Below are positions 17,272 through 25,635 of a stretch of 49,682 bases of DNA, piece by piece. The notes under the pieces were generated by a model that made no database searches, was not told where the DNA came from, and worked only from the letters and a program-made list of their open reading frames with translations. This stretch comes from Gemmatimonadota bacterium (GTDB lineage Bacteria > Gemmatimonadota > Gemmatimonadetes > Gemmatimonadales > GWC2-71-9): contig JANYKV010000134.1 of the NCBI GenBank assembly GCA_025358055.1, positions 1 to 49,682 on the forward strand, given 5' to 3'. The position numbers were made by a program, and so were the translations under genes. How positions within the stretch are numbered: position 1 is the first letter of the stretch; each line of letters starts with the position of its first letter.

Positions 17272-18264
17272 TTATCGATCGTCAGAGTCGTCATCCTGAT
17301 CCATATTGACCTTGACCTTCACCTTGGGCTTTATGTGCAGGTTATGAGATCGGCCGTCATGGTCATCGCCTTCGTCGCGACTATGCACCCTCGGTCGGGG
17401 CACCTCATTGGGCCGCACCAGCCGGATATCTCCGCTAAACGTCTCCAATTCGATCGTCGCGCTTCCGCTGCCTAGGGAAAAGTGACGCCGGCGGCGGGTG
17501 GTACGATCGGTGGCGGGTAGGGTAAAAGAGCTGGAGTACTCTCCGGTGCCCGCGAGAAGCGACACGGCTGCGTTGGCGCCTTCCGGGACCGTGAAGGTGA
17601 TCTCGCCACTATGGGTCGTGAGGGAGTAGGTCCCGCCATCGTGTACCGTTCCGTCGTACAACACCTCGCCGCTCACCGTTCCGGCGTCGACCGTACGCGA
17701 ATCGATGTGGCGAAGATCGATATCGCCACTCACCGTCTCCACGACCAGGTCGCCCACTACATTGGCAGCCTCGACGCTCTCCGAAATACTCTTCAAATCG
17801 ACCTTGCCGCGCGCCCCGTCGACTTTGATATGTCCGTTCACGGTATTTACGGTAACTTGCTCCGCCCCGCCCTTGACCGTGATGTCGCCTTCCAGGGTGT
17901 GCGCTTTGATTGCCGCGCGCGTGCCCTCGACCGAGATTTCGCTGTACATCCCACCGACATCGATCGCCATCCAAGCGGGTACCGTGATCTCATAATCGAC
18001 CACGTTCGCGGGACCCCTTCTCCCTCTCGCGTTCACCTCCAAGACCGCTCCGGAATTCCGCACTTCGACATAGGTGCGGGCGCTATGGCTGGCTTGCACC
18101 CGGACCTGATTGCGGTCCCAGCCCCGGATCGTGATGTCTCCGCCCGGGTTCTCGACGCGGAGCCGCGTCCCCTGCTGCACCGCGAGGGTGGTATCGGTTT
18201 GGAAGCCCGGCTCAACGCTACGAGGCGACTGCGCAAAGGCGAGCATGAAAAGAAGGTGGATCAC
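17272..18264 (-). CDS. Exported DUF4097-family beta-helix protein with charged C-terminal tail
   Basis: The 330-residue product is paralogous to the protein encoded just downstream. It has a short signal-like start (MIHLLFMLAFAQS) and repeated beta-helix rungs such as TLEGDITVKGGAE, TVSGDIDLRHIDS, TVSGEVLYDGTVH and FSGDIRLV. The last 45 residues are highly charged: a HSRDEGDDHDGRSH stretch, then alternating Lys and Val (KPKVKVKVN), then an Asp-rich end. The GTG start at 18264 is preceded by AGGGG with 6-nt spacing. It is co-transcribed with the ECF sigma and anti-sigma genes upstream. The function of DUF4097 proteins is not established; a cell-surface or periplasmic scaffold is likely. Confidence 0.86.
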   Translation of the reverse strand: MIHLLFMLAFAQSPRSVEPGFQTDTTLAVQQGTRLRVENPGGDITIRGWDRNQVRVQASHSARTYVEVRNSGAVLEVNARGRRGPANVVDYEITVPAWMAIDVGGMYSEISVEGTRAAIKAHTLEGDITVKGGAEQVTVNTVNGHIKVDGARGKVDLKSISESVEAANVVGDLVVETVSGDIDLRHIDSRTVDAGTVSGEVLYDGTVHDGGTYSLTTHSGEITFTVPEGANAAVSLLAGTGEYSSSFTLPATDRTTRRRRHFSLGSGSATIELETFSGDIRLVRPNEVPRPRVHSRDEGDDHDGRSHNLHIKPKVKVKVNMDQDDDSDDR

Positions 18265-18276
18265 GAGAGTCCCCTT

Positions 18277-18948
18277 TTAGGATTCAGAGCCAATGGCTCG
18301 TGTGGCTTGTCGCAACAAATTGAGTTTTCGCCGCATATTGGCGGTAACGTCATCAGCGAGGAACGCGTTGCCGGGATCGGCCGCCAGCGCACGCTGTGAT
18401 TCCACGATCGCCCGGTCGATGACCCGGAGGTTGCGCTCGATCACCTCGCGAGTTTGGGGGCGCAGCCGCCCCTTGCCCTGTTCGAGCGCGCGCGCCAAAT
18501 CCAGTACTGCGGCATCGTAGGCCGCCGCTGATCTCGCGGGTGGCATTGCCAGAGCAGTCGGCACAAAAGGGGTGGCTGGTTGCGTAGTGTCGACCACCCC
18601 CACCACCCTCACTTCCCCCACCCCGCCCCGAACGGCATACCAGACTCCCCCGCCACTCAGGCAAGCCACGATGACGCTCGCTGCGATCAACTGCTGCCAG
18701 CTAAAGCTCGGCCGCCGGAGAGGCCGGTCCCGATCGGCCTCGATGCCTCGGGCCACGGCGGGCCAGAGCTCATGAGCCGGCTCGAGGCCGACGAATGTGG
18801 GCGCCCACTGAACCACGGCGCGAAGCTCCTCGAGCACCCGGCGGCAATCCGCGCAGGCCGCCAGGTGTTGTTCGAGCTGGCTCCGCTCCGCCTCCAGCAG
18901 TTCACCATCGAGGTACGCCGAGAACTGGTCCGTCCACTGTGCGTGCAT
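18277..18948 (-). CDS. Zinc-finger (zf-HC2) transmembrane anti-sigma factor
   Basis: The 223-residue product starts with a zf-HC2 domain: FSAYLDGELLEAERSQLEQH followed by LAACADC gives the HxxxCxxC zinc motif at about 28-35. A membrane segment (LIAASVIVACLSGGGVWYAV, about 88-107) leads into a C-terminal domain predicted on the outer side that is mostly helical (LARALEQGKGRLRPQTREVIERN and following). It begins 14 bp after the ECF sigma gene, with GAGGAG before the ATG. Proteins of this type hold their cognate ECF factor at the membrane until a signal arrives. The downstream DUF4097 and permease genes are the likely effectors or sensors of the same response. Confidence 0.92.
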   Translation of the reverse strand: MHAQWTDQFSAYLDGELLEAERSQLEQHLAACADCRRVLEELRAVVQWAPTFVGLEPAHELWPAVARGIEADRDRPLRRPSFSWQQLIAASVIVACLSGGGVWYAVRGGVGEVRVVGVVDTTQPATPFVPTALAMPPARSAAAYDAAVLDLARALEQGKGRLRPQTREVIERNLRVIDRAIVESQRALAADPGNAFLADDVTANMRRKLNLLRQATRAIGSES

Positions 18949-18962
18949 GCTTCTCCTCTTGG

Positions 18963-19460
18963 CTAAGCGGTCAACGCCACTCGCAACATCATCCTCGCCC
19001 GGTGAAGCTGTGATCGCGAAGTACCGGGGTCGATGCCGAGGAGTTGCCCGATCTCCTCATGCTTGTACCCTTCCATGTCATGGAGCACGAAAACTTCACG
19101 CGCGCCACCAGGCAGGTCATCCACCGCACGCTCGATCGCCACCCGAAGGTCCGGCCGACTCGTCACCGCAGCCACCTCCATCTCTCCTTCCGGCGGCTCT
19201 ACAAACCGCGCTTCCCTCGTTCGGCGAGTCTTCCGGCTACGAATCAGGTGGTTCACCGCGACTCGGTGGAGCCAGGTCGAAAAAGCGGATGCCCCCGCAA
19301 AGGAACCCAACTTCTGCCAGACCCGAATGAAGATGTCTTGGACCTCATCGTCGACGTCATCTCGTCCGAGGAGCCACCGCGCGAGCGCATTCACCCGGGC
19401 GGCATGCCGCCGGTACAATCGTTCAAAGGCGACAGCATCACCTCGAACCGCGGCCGGCAC
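18963..19460 (-). CDS. ECF-family RNA polymerase sigma factor
   Basis: The 165-residue product has sigma region 2 (VAFERLYRRHAARVNALARW, then DDEVQDIFIRVWQKL and STWLHRVAVNHLIRSRK) and sigma region 4 (LPGGAREVFVLHDMEGYKHE, EIGQLLGIDPGTSRSQLHRA). A short acidic linker joins them. The GTG at 19460 lacks a good ribosome-binding site. An in-frame CTG at 19508 sits 8 nt after GAGGAG and would add 16 residues, so the true start may be there. It is followed by its anti-sigma factor, two DUF4097 proteins and an ADOP permease, the genes it most likely activates. The SPFH gene diverges upstream. Confidence 0.92.
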   Translation of the reverse strand: MPAAVRGDAVAFERLYRRHAARVNALARWLLGRDDVDDEVQDIFIRVWQKLGSFAGASAFSTWLHRVAVNHLIRSRKTRRTREARFVEPPEGEMEVAAVTSRPDLRVAIERAVDDLPGGAREVFVLHDMEGYKHEEIGQLLGIDPGTSRSQLHRARMMLRVALTA

Positions 19461-19725
19461 ATCGATCGTATCCGGAGACTCGACCCGGGCGAGATTCGAC
19501 TTATTCAGGGCTGCGTCTCCTCGCCGTTGTCCTAGTGTTCAAGGCGTTGGATACCGGGAGGAGCGGGAGCGTTGGAATGGAGGGGACCCCTACGCCTTCG
19601 AGCCTGCAGAGGCACCACTATGAGCACGAGTCCTCGGACGTCGGAGCAACGTGGAAGAGTCGCCGCCTGGCGACGATAGCGGCTCCTAATATAGGAAGTA
19701 CTGGCTGTCTTGCTTTTCCCTGGGA

Positions 19726-19754
19726 TTGACATCGCAGTATCATAATGATATCAT
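19726..19754 (+). promoter_or_regulatory. SPFH-RHH operon promoter with overlapping TATCAT/ATGATA half-sites
   Basis: A perfect -35 TTGACA (19726-19731), 17-bp spacer and -10 TATCAT (19749-19754) precede the SPFH start at 19781. Three alternating half-sites fill the spacer end and the -10: TATCAT (19738-19743), ATGATA (19745-19750), TATCAT (19749-19754). They create the dyads TATCAT-A-ATGATA and ATGATATCAT. This resembles an operator for a ribbon-helix-helix protein, and such a protein is encoded second in the operon. The rest of the 320-bp divergent gap (19461-19780) shows no other clear element. Confidence 0.68.
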
Positions 19755-19780
19755 ATCGCTATCACCTTCTGGAGCCACTC

Positions 19781-20650
19781 ATGACTCGTGAAATTCACTT
19801 TCGTGCCTCTCCCGGTCTGGGAATGGTGTTCTTGGTCCTTGGCGTCGGCCTGGCGTCAGCCTATGGGCTCTATCAGGGGGCCTCGAGCCAAAACACGACG
19901 CTCCTACTACTGGTTGTGCCCGTGTGGCTGCTGATTCTGTTCACTTTGCCGGGCTTCTTTGTCGTGAATCCGAACGACGCGAAAGTGCTGACCCTCCTGG
20001 GTAAGTACGTCGGCACCGTGAAGGCGCCTGGACTCTGGTGGGCCAACCCATTCATGGTGAAGAAGCGCATTTCGCTCAAAATCAGAAATTTTGAGACGAC
20101 GAAGCTCAAGGTGAACGACAGCCACTCCAACCCCATCGAGATTGCGGCGATCGTCGTATGGAAGGTAGTGGACACTGCGGCGGCCATGTTCGAAGTCGAC
20201 GACTATGAAAACTACGTCAAGGTTCAGAGTGAATCCGCGGTTCGATCCTTGGCGTCTGCGTATCCCTACGACGCGCATAAAGAGGGGGATGTCGCGCTCT
20301 CGACCAACCCCACGGAAGTGTCCAAAGACCTGCAGATCCACGTTGACGAGCGGCTGTCGAAAGCCGGCGTGGAGGTCCTCGATACACGAATCAGTCACCT
20401 GGCCTATTCGCCTGAGATCGCGTTCGCCATGCTTCAGCGGCAGCAGGCGAGTGCAATCATCGCGGCCCGAACCAAAATCGTCGAAGGGGCGGTCAGCATG
20501 GTGGAGATGGCGATTCAACAGCTCTCTCAGCGCAACATCATCGATCTCGATGCGGAACGAAAAGCAACGATGGTCAGCAATCTCCTCGTCGTCCTGTGTT
20601 CCGAGCGCGCCACCCAGCCGGTGGTGAATACCGGCACGCTGTACCAGTAG
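19781..20650 (+). CDS. SPFH-domain (stomatin/prohibitin-like) membrane protein
   Basis: From the ATG at 19781 (GGAG 6 nt upstream) the product is 289 residues. Two hydrophobic segments (about 11-30 and 41-60, [20 protein letters not shown] and [20 protein letters not shown]) precede an SPFH domain. That domain begins [20 protein letters not shown] and contains [20 protein letters not shown] and [18 protein letters not shown]. The C-terminal part is an amphipathic helical region ([20 protein letters not shown]) typical for oligomerisation. An upstream in-frame start would place the -10 box within the coding sequence and is rejected. SPFH proteins form membrane microdomain scaffolds and often control membrane proteases. 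The next gene, 2 bp downstream, encodes a small DNA-binding-like protein, a pairing I recall from other genomes. Confidence 0.9.
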   Translation: MTREIHFRASPGLGMVFLVLGVGLASAYGLYQGASSQNTTLLLLVVPVWLLILFTLPGFFVVNPNDAKVLTLLGKYVGTVKAPGLWWANPFMVKKRISLKIRNFETTKLKVNDSHSNPIEIAAIVVWKVVDTAAAMFEVDDYENYVKVQSESAVRSLASAYPYDAHKEGDVALSTNPTEVSKDLQIHVDERLSKAGVEVLDTRISHLAYSPEIAFAMLQRQQASAIIAARTKIVEGAVSMVEMAIQQLSQRNIIDLDAERKATMVSNLLVVLCSERATQPVVNTGTLYQ

Positions 20651-20652
20651 TC

Positions 20653-20844
20653 GTGGCCGAGCGCAAACCTTTTCTCTTGCGTTTGGATTCGGTGGTGCAT
20701 GAAGCGATGCAACACTGGGCCAACGATGAACTCCGCAGTCTGAACAGCCATATCGAATTTGTCTTGCGTCGCACGTTGCAGCAGGAGGGGCGGCTGCCAT
20801 CCGCCCCTCGCCTGCCGCCTCGCCCTCCGATGGATCCTCGCTAA
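20653..20844 (+). CDS. Small Arc-like ribbon-helix-helix protein
   Basis: The 63-residue product starts at GTG 20653, two bases after the SPFH stop. It has the Arc-type layout: a beta-strand (KPFLLRLDSVV), helix A (HEAMQHWANDE) and helix B (SLNSHIEFVLRRTLQQEGRL), then a Pro/Arg-rich tail. The strand residues of such dimers insert into the DNA major groove. Its position in a two-gene operon, whose promoter carries alternating TATCAT/ATGATA half-sites, suggests it represses its own operon. It could instead be the antitoxin-like partner of the SPFH protein. No toxin-like gene is adjacent. After it, a 97-bp convergent gap to the acyl-CoA dehydrogenase gene shows no clear terminator. Confidence 0.8.
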   Translation: MAERKPFLLRLDSVVHEAMQHWANDELRSLNSHIEFVLRRTLQQEGRLPSAPRLPPRPPMDPR

Positions 20845-20941
20845 CCGCTCCGACGTTCCGGTATTGGGCCACACGGCTGCCAAGGCGGACTGCAGGGGGA
20901 GCCCATGTCTTGCGGCGGGGGTCACCAACAAAAATGCAGCC

Positions 20942-22078
20942 TTAGCCTAGGGAGCGGCCGATGATTTCCCTCATGATCTCGGAGCTGCCGGCCCAAACAC
21001 GGTGGACGCGGGCGTTGGCGAACATCCGGGTGATGGGATATTCCCACATATAGCCATATCCCCCGAACAACTGCACGCACTGATCGACGACCCGCCACAA
21101 CAACTCGGTAGTCCAGAGCTTGGCTTCCGCGGCGATTTCCGCGGTCAGTTCCCCGGCATTGAAATCCATGACACATCGGTCCACGAATACCTGCCCGACG
21201 TCGATCTCCGTCTTCATGTCGGCGAGCTTGAATCGGTTGTGTTGAAAATCCCCGATCGGCTGTCCAAACGCGTTGCGGGCTTTTGTGTAGATGAGGGTCA
21301 CGTCAAAGGCCGCCCGAGCTGACGCGACCGAGATGCACGCCTCGGTCAGACGCTCGGGGGCCAGCATTTCCATGAGATAGGAGAAACCCTTGCGGGGGTC
21401 GCCCAAAACGTTTGAGACCGGCACCTTCACGTCTCGAAAAAAGAGCTCGGCCGTGTCCTGCGACCGATGGCCGAGCTTGTCGAGCTTTCGTCCGCGTTCG
21501 AAGCCCGCCATCCCGGCCTCGATGATGAAGAGCCCGATGCGGCGAGGATCACTGGGATCGGTCTTCGCGGCGACGATCACCACATCGCCGTTGATACCGT
21601 TCGAGATGAAGGTTTTGGTGCCGTTTAGCACCCAGTGATCACCCTGGTCTAGCGCGCGGGTGGTCATCCCAGCCAAATCGCTTCCGGCGCCGGGTTCCGT
21701 CATTGCAATCGCGAGCACGGCCTCTCCGGATACAGCGGGCGCGAGCCACCGTTTCTTCTGTTCGCGGGTCCCGAACCGATCGAGATATGGCGCGACAATG
21801 GAGCTCTGGAGTGGAAGCACCAAGCCGCCTTCGCTGATCGCGCTCAACTCTTCCGCGACCACTTGGTCGAATCGGAAATCTCGAATGCCGGTACCGCCGT
21901 ACTCCTCATCGGCCCACATGGCGAGGAACCCCGCTTGACCCGCGTTTCGCCACGCCGAACGGGGCACGATCCCCGCGCGCTCCCAAGCCTCGGTGTGCGG
22001 CACCACCTCGCGTTGTAGGTATTCGCGAAACACGTTGCGGAAGGACTCATGTTCGGAAGCAAAATGAATTCTCTTCAT
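20942..22078 (-). CDS. Acyl-CoA dehydrogenase
   Basis: The 378-residue product is a full-length FAD acyl-CoA dehydrogenase. It has the AMTEPGAGSDLAGM signature (125-138), an FAD-contacting FISNGINGDVVIVAAKT strand region, and the C-terminal QLFGGYGYMWEYPITRMFAN. The medium-chain-type catalytic Glu near the C-terminus (YEGT) is replaced (WAGSSEIMREI). Glu242 in APERLTE is at the helix-G position used as base in long-chain and isovaleryl enzymes, so the protein should be active and of that kind. It introduces the alpha,beta double bond in an acyl-CoA and passes electrons to ETF. It overlaps the upstream lipase-like gene by 4 bp, suggesting use of acids released by that enzyme. Confidence 0.93.
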   Translation of the reverse strand: MKRIHFASEHESFRNVFREYLQREVVPHTEAWERAGIVPRSAWRNAGQAGFLAMWADEEYGGTGIRDFRFDQVVAEELSAISEGGLVLPLQSSIVAPYLDRFGTREQKKRWLAPAVSGEAVLAIAMTEPGAGSDLAGMTTRALDQGDHWVLNGTKTFISNGINGDVVIVAAKTDPSDPRRIGLFIIEAGMAGFERGRKLDKLGHRSQDTAELFFRDVKVPVSNVLGDPRKGFSYLMEMLAPERLTEACISVASARAAFDVTLIYTKARNAFGQPIGDFQHNRFKLADMKTEIDVGQVFVDRCVMDFNAGELTAEIAAEAKLWTTELLWRVVDQCVQLFGGYGYMWEYPITRMFANARVHRVWAGSSEIMREIIGRSLG

Positions 22079-23568
22079 GGTTTGTGAGGCTCCTGAATCA
22101 CTGGTGCCGCTCGCCTCCCCACCCTGACATGCACGTCCGGATAGTCCGGCGAGGGTCCGGCGAGGAGTTGAGTCGGTTCGCCCCGGAGCGCATGATCAAA
22201 AAAAGCCAAGGTATAGGCATTGATGATGTGGTGGAGACGACGCGGCTCACCCGGACCATGGAGGTGAGCTAATCGGGTGAGTGGCGGCGACCAGAGCGGC
22301 AGATCGGAGAAGTCACTGTGCGCGGCGCCATCGAGAACCGCTTGTACACCCCCATTCGCCAGCAACGCCTCACCCCGCCGCCCAAACTCGGCGTAGAGTT
22401 CGCGAAGCTTCGGGCGAGTTGTGTGCTCCGCGGCGATCTGACGATCGGACAGCTTCTCGATATCTATGGGCCCGCTCCGGAATTCCAGCATTGGCTGGGG
22501 GAAGGCCGACTTCCAGCCATCGCCGAAGGGGAACCCGTCCATATCAATCCCCGCCTTGAATCGAGAATCCTTGGCCAACGTTTCGACGACGCTGGCACCA
22601 CCGAACGAATGCCCGAAATACCCCACCCGACTGAGATCGATCCGCCCCGTAAACCGACCCTCTGGATCCCTCGCATTCAGCACCACGAGGCGATCAAGGA
22701 CAAAGCGGGCGTCTTCGGACCAGCGATGTACCATTTCGATCTCGCGCTCCGGCGAATTGACGGCGGAGGTGTCGAAGGGTGCGGGGCGGCCGTCCGGAAA
22801 GATCGTCCCTGTGGCGGAGTAGCTGTGCTCGATACTGGCAACAATGAAGCCGTGGCTGGCGAGTTCCTCGAACTGAAAAGTGTTCTGAAATCGATGCCCT
22901 CCATATCCGTGGGAGAAGAGCAGTAGGGGAAACCGCTGGACATGAGAAGCGAGCTTGGCACCGGCTACCGTATGCGTTTTGGCCGCGGCCAAACTTTTGA
23001 AGGCAAATGGCGCAACGGTGGTTGTCGCGGCCTGGGACTGGGCAAACTCGTCGGGATCCGGACGGTAGGGCTCGGTGGCTGCGCCGATCGGCACTTCCGC
23101 GGGATACCAAAGTTGGACCAACAGCTCACGTACGTCGTTCGGGTCTGAGGTGAGGTTTTCCGAGCGCGTGCTGTCGATCCAGAACTCGCCAACAGCGCCC
23201 ACGGCATATGGCCCGCTGGGTGGCTCGAACTCGACGACTGGGAATAGCCAGACCGGGATGAGGACTGCAACCACGAGGAACAGGCCATGTCCGACCGTTC
23301 GGAACGGGTGCATCCGCGGAGACCGGCGGTCGGGGACGGTCCTTTCCCTGGTCACCGTAAAAAGAGCGGAGAGAAGTGCGTTTACCGCAAGCACGTAGGC
23401 ACACCCGAGTTCCCACCTCGGCCCTTCCACACCCAACTGGAGGCCGAGCACCAAGGCGGAGACCACCAGCGTCGAACCCGCGACCGCCCAATTTCGCTGG
23501 ACGCCCAGACGGCAGATCAGGAACCAAGCGGCTCCGAGGACGAGCAGGCCGATCTCGAAGACTTTCAT
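22075..23568 (-). CDS. PAF-acetylhydrolase-like alpha/beta hydrolase with N-terminal membrane segments
   Basis: The 497-residue product has three or four N-terminal membrane helices (about 3-20, 28-45, 55-72, 92-112) followed by an alpha/beta-hydrolase domain of the PAF-acetylhydrolase type II group. Visible are the oxyanion region LLLFSHGYGGHRF (about 215-227), the nucleophile elbow GHSFGG with Ser321, Asp at 342/344 (IDMDGFPFG) and the family His in AAHSDFSD (His417). It should hydrolyse short or oxidised acyl esters, with the catalytic domain probably outside the membrane. It lies between the metallo-hydrolase genes (43 bp upstream) and acyl-CoA dehydrogenase (4 bp overlap), all on one strand. 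Confidence 0.87.
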   Translation of the reverse strand: MKVFEIGLLVLGAAWFLICRLGVQRNWAVAGSTLVVSALVLGLQLGVEGPRWELGCAYVLAVNALLSALFTVTRERTVPDRRSPRMHPFRTVGHGLFLVVAVLIPVWLFPVVEFEPPSGPYAVGAVGEFWIDSTRSENLTSDPNDVRELLVQLWYPAEVPIGAATEPYRPDPDEFAQSQAATTTVAPFAFKSLAAAKTHTVAGAKLASHVQRFPLLLFSHGYGGHRFQNTFQFEELASHGFIVASIEHSYSATGTIFPDGRPAPFDTSAVNSPEREIEMVHRWSEDARFVLDRLVVLNARDPEGRFTGRIDLSRVGYFGHSFGGASVVETLAKDSRFKAGIDMDGFPFGDGWKSAFPQPMLEFRSGPIDIEKLSDRQIAAEHTTRPKLRELYAEFGRRGEALLANGGVQAVLDGAAHSDFSDLPLWSPPLTRLAHLHGPGEPRRLHHIINAYTLAFFDHALRGEPTQLLAGPSPDYPDVHVRVGRRAAPVIQEPHKP

Positions 23569-23611
23569 TTAGCACTCGACAGCCCGGCCCGCTCGCCCTC
23601 GATGAGAGCGA

Positions 23612-24529
23612 TCACTTCTTGGAGAGACTCTCATAAATGATTCGGAGGAACATATCCGGTCCCATGAACCCCTTGCCGTATTTCGCATCCAAATCGGCCA
23701 GGGGCTTGGCCGCAATGACCTGGTCGACGGTCTTGCCCTCGGCGATGATCTTGTTGATCCGGTCCCGAATGGTCACCAGAAGATCATGATAGGTCTTCAG
23801 ATCCGCCTTGGTGCCGACCGGGCCATGTCCTGGAATCACTTTGGTCTTATCGTCGATCATCGCCAGCGCCGACTCGGTAGCCTTGATCACGCCCACCAAC
23901 GAACCGCCAGACCCCGTATCGATGAACGGGTAGCCCCCATTGAAGTAGGTATCCCCCATGTGTATCACATTCGCTTTGGCGAAGTGAATGATTGCGTCCC
24001 CATCGGTATGGGCGTTGGCGACGTGAATGACGTGGATGTCGTCCCCATTCAAATGGAATGTCACCGATTCAGCGAACGTCACGACGGGCAGGGCAATCCC
24101 TGGGGCGGCGGGCACTTTTTGGTTGAACAATTTGAGGAATTGATCCGTCCCCATCCGGTTGCGGACGTTGTCATGGGCAACGATCAACGCGCCGTCGCGC
24201 CCGAACACCTCGTTGCCCCCGCTATGGTCGCCGTGCCAATGGGTGTTAATCAGGAACCGCACCGCGCCGGGAGAGAGCTTGGCAATTGCGGCCTTGATTT
24301 TTGGAGCGAGCGGAGCGAATTGATCGTCGATCATCAAAACGCCATCGGGGCCAACCGACACCGCAATGTTTCCACCCGAGCCCAGGAGCATCGACACGCT
24401 GCCGGCGAGGGTTTGGGTGGTCACCGTGACCGTATCGAAGTTTTGCTGGGCGGCCACCGTCAAACTCATCCCCCCTAAGAGAATGAGCACTACCAGGGGC
24501 AACCGGCGTCGTGCGAATCCAAAGATCAT
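23612..24529 (-). CDS. Exported metallo-beta-lactamase-fold hydrolase
   Basis: The 305-residue product starts at ATG 24529, which places a clean signal peptide at the N-terminus (RRRLPLVVLILLGGMSLTVA, cleavage near AQQ). It carries all binuclear zinc ligands: HWHGDH at 97-102, a His in NAHTDGDAI, an Asp in HMGDTYFNGG and the late His in VIPGHGPVG. The substrate is not evident; sequence details (NIAVSVGPDGVLMIDDQFA) resemble the broad group of exported MBL hydrolases rather than classical carbapenemases. It is a close paralogue of the next gene upstream, 48 bp away, and both head the lipase/acyl-CoA dehydrogenase operon. Confidence 0.88.
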   Translation of the reverse strand: MIFGFARRRLPLVVLILLGGMSLTVAAQQNFDTVTVTTQTLAGSVSMLLGSGGNIAVSVGPDGVLMIDDQFAPLAPKIKAAIAKLSPGAVRFLINTHWHGDHSGGNEVFGRDGALIVAHDNVRNRMGTDQFLKLFNQKVPAAPGIALPVVTFAESVTFHLNGDDIHVIHVANAHTDGDAIIHFAKANVIHMGDTYFNGGYPFIDTGSGGSLVGVIKATESALAMIDDKTKVIPGHGPVGTKADLKTYHDLLVTIRDRINKIIAEGKTVDQVIAAKPLADLDAKYGKGFMGPDMFLRIIYESLSKK

Positions 24530-24577
24530 GGGTCTCTCACAGATGAAGTGTGGCGTGCTTGGTCCACGTTCCAATCG

Positions 24578-25492
24578 TTACTTCCGAAAACTCGCATACA
24601 CCGTCGCAAGGAACTGAGCGGGCGTAAGGTACGTTTTCCCCCACCGCTCGTCCCACTCCGCGGACGGTTTCGCGGCGACGACCTCCTGAAGCGATTTCCC
24701 CGCCTGCACCATCGACCGGACCCGATCGCGGATGGCGGCGAGCATATCGCGATAGACGCGCAGATCCGCCTTGGTCGCCAAGGGCCCGTGCCCCGGGATG
24801 ATCTTGGTTTCATCACGGACCAGATCGAGGATCAGGTCCGCCGCACGGACCATCCCCTCAATTCCGCCCCCGCTTTCCACATCGATGACCGGGTACAGAC
24901 CGTTGAAATAAATGTCACCGGTGTGGAAAACATTGGCCTGGCGAAAAAAGAGAGCTGCATCCCCATCCGTATGAGCCGGCGGCATGTGGATGACATCGAC
25001 GTCCTCGCCGTTGAGGTGAAACGAGACCGACTGAGTGAAGGTGACGACGGGGAGGGCGATCGATGGAGATGCTCGAACCGTGTCATTGAAGAGCTTGGAG
25101 AAGACGGTGACGCTCATTCGCTTCCGCACATTGTCGTGGGCCACGATGAGCGCGCCCTCCCGACCGAAATTCTCATTGCCTCCGACGTGGTCCCCGTGCC
25201 AATGCGTGTTGACGACGAAGCGGACCGGCCCCGGGGACAGGGCCGCCACAGCCGCCTTAATCTTTGGGGTGAGGGGAGCAAACTGGTCGTCCACCATCAA
25301 CACCCCATCGGGTCCGACCAAAACCGCAATGTTTCCGCCGGCACCGACGAGCATGGACACGGCCCCGGCCACGGGCCGGGTGGTGACCACAACGGAATCG
25401 AAGCTCCGCTGGGCGGAAAGGCCCTGCCCCGGGGCAAGCGCCGCGACGAGCAGGACGAGCATCAGCGCGGGTGAGGCGGCGCGGAGCGTCAT
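24578..25492 (-). CDS. Exported metallo-beta-lactamase-fold hydrolase (paralogue)
   Basis: From the ATG at 25492 the product is 304 residues with a signal peptide (ALMLVLLVAALAPGQGLSA). The same ligand set falls at identical positions as in its neighbour: HWHGDH 97-102, PAHTDGDAALFF, HTGDIYFNG and IIPGHGPLA. The two proteins align without large gaps by eye, a tandem duplication. A longer in-frame extension upstream is not supported because it lacks a signal sequence and reaches into the divergent promoter region. This is the first gene of the minus-strand operon that diverges from the amidohydrolase operon. Substrate unknown; exported lactone, ester or beta-lactam hydrolysis are all possible. 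Confidence 0.88.
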   Translation of the reverse strand: MTLRAASPALMLVLLVAALAPGQGLSAQRSFDSVVVTTRPVAGAVSMLVGAGGNIAVLVGPDGVLMVDDQFAPLTPKIKAAVAALSPGPVRFVVNTHWHGDHVGGNENFGREGALIVAHDNVRKRMSVTVFSKLFNDTVRASPSIALPVVTFTQSVSFHLNGEDVDVIHMPPAHTDGDAALFFRQANVFHTGDIYFNGLYPVIDVESGGGIEGMVRAADLILDLVRDETKIIPGHGPLATKADLRVYRDMLAAIRDRVRSMVQAGKSLQEVVAAKPSAEWDERWGKTYLTPAQFLATVYASFRK

Positions 25493-25635
25493 GGAAAGCG
25501 TACTCCAAGGAGATGTGGTGGTCGCAAACCTCGGTCGGGCCCGGGCCGATTGAGGCCCAGCGCAGGTCCGAGGGCAACCCTTGAATCTTACCTCAAAAAG
25601 GACGACGAGAGAACCCGGCACACCTTACCCCTCTC

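Noticed and set aside
23612..25492. The metallo-beta-lactamase-fold pair as true carbapenemases
   Set aside because: The metal ligands fit the broad superfamily, but the sequences show no specific B1-B3 signature and the context is catabolic, so resistance cannot be claimed.
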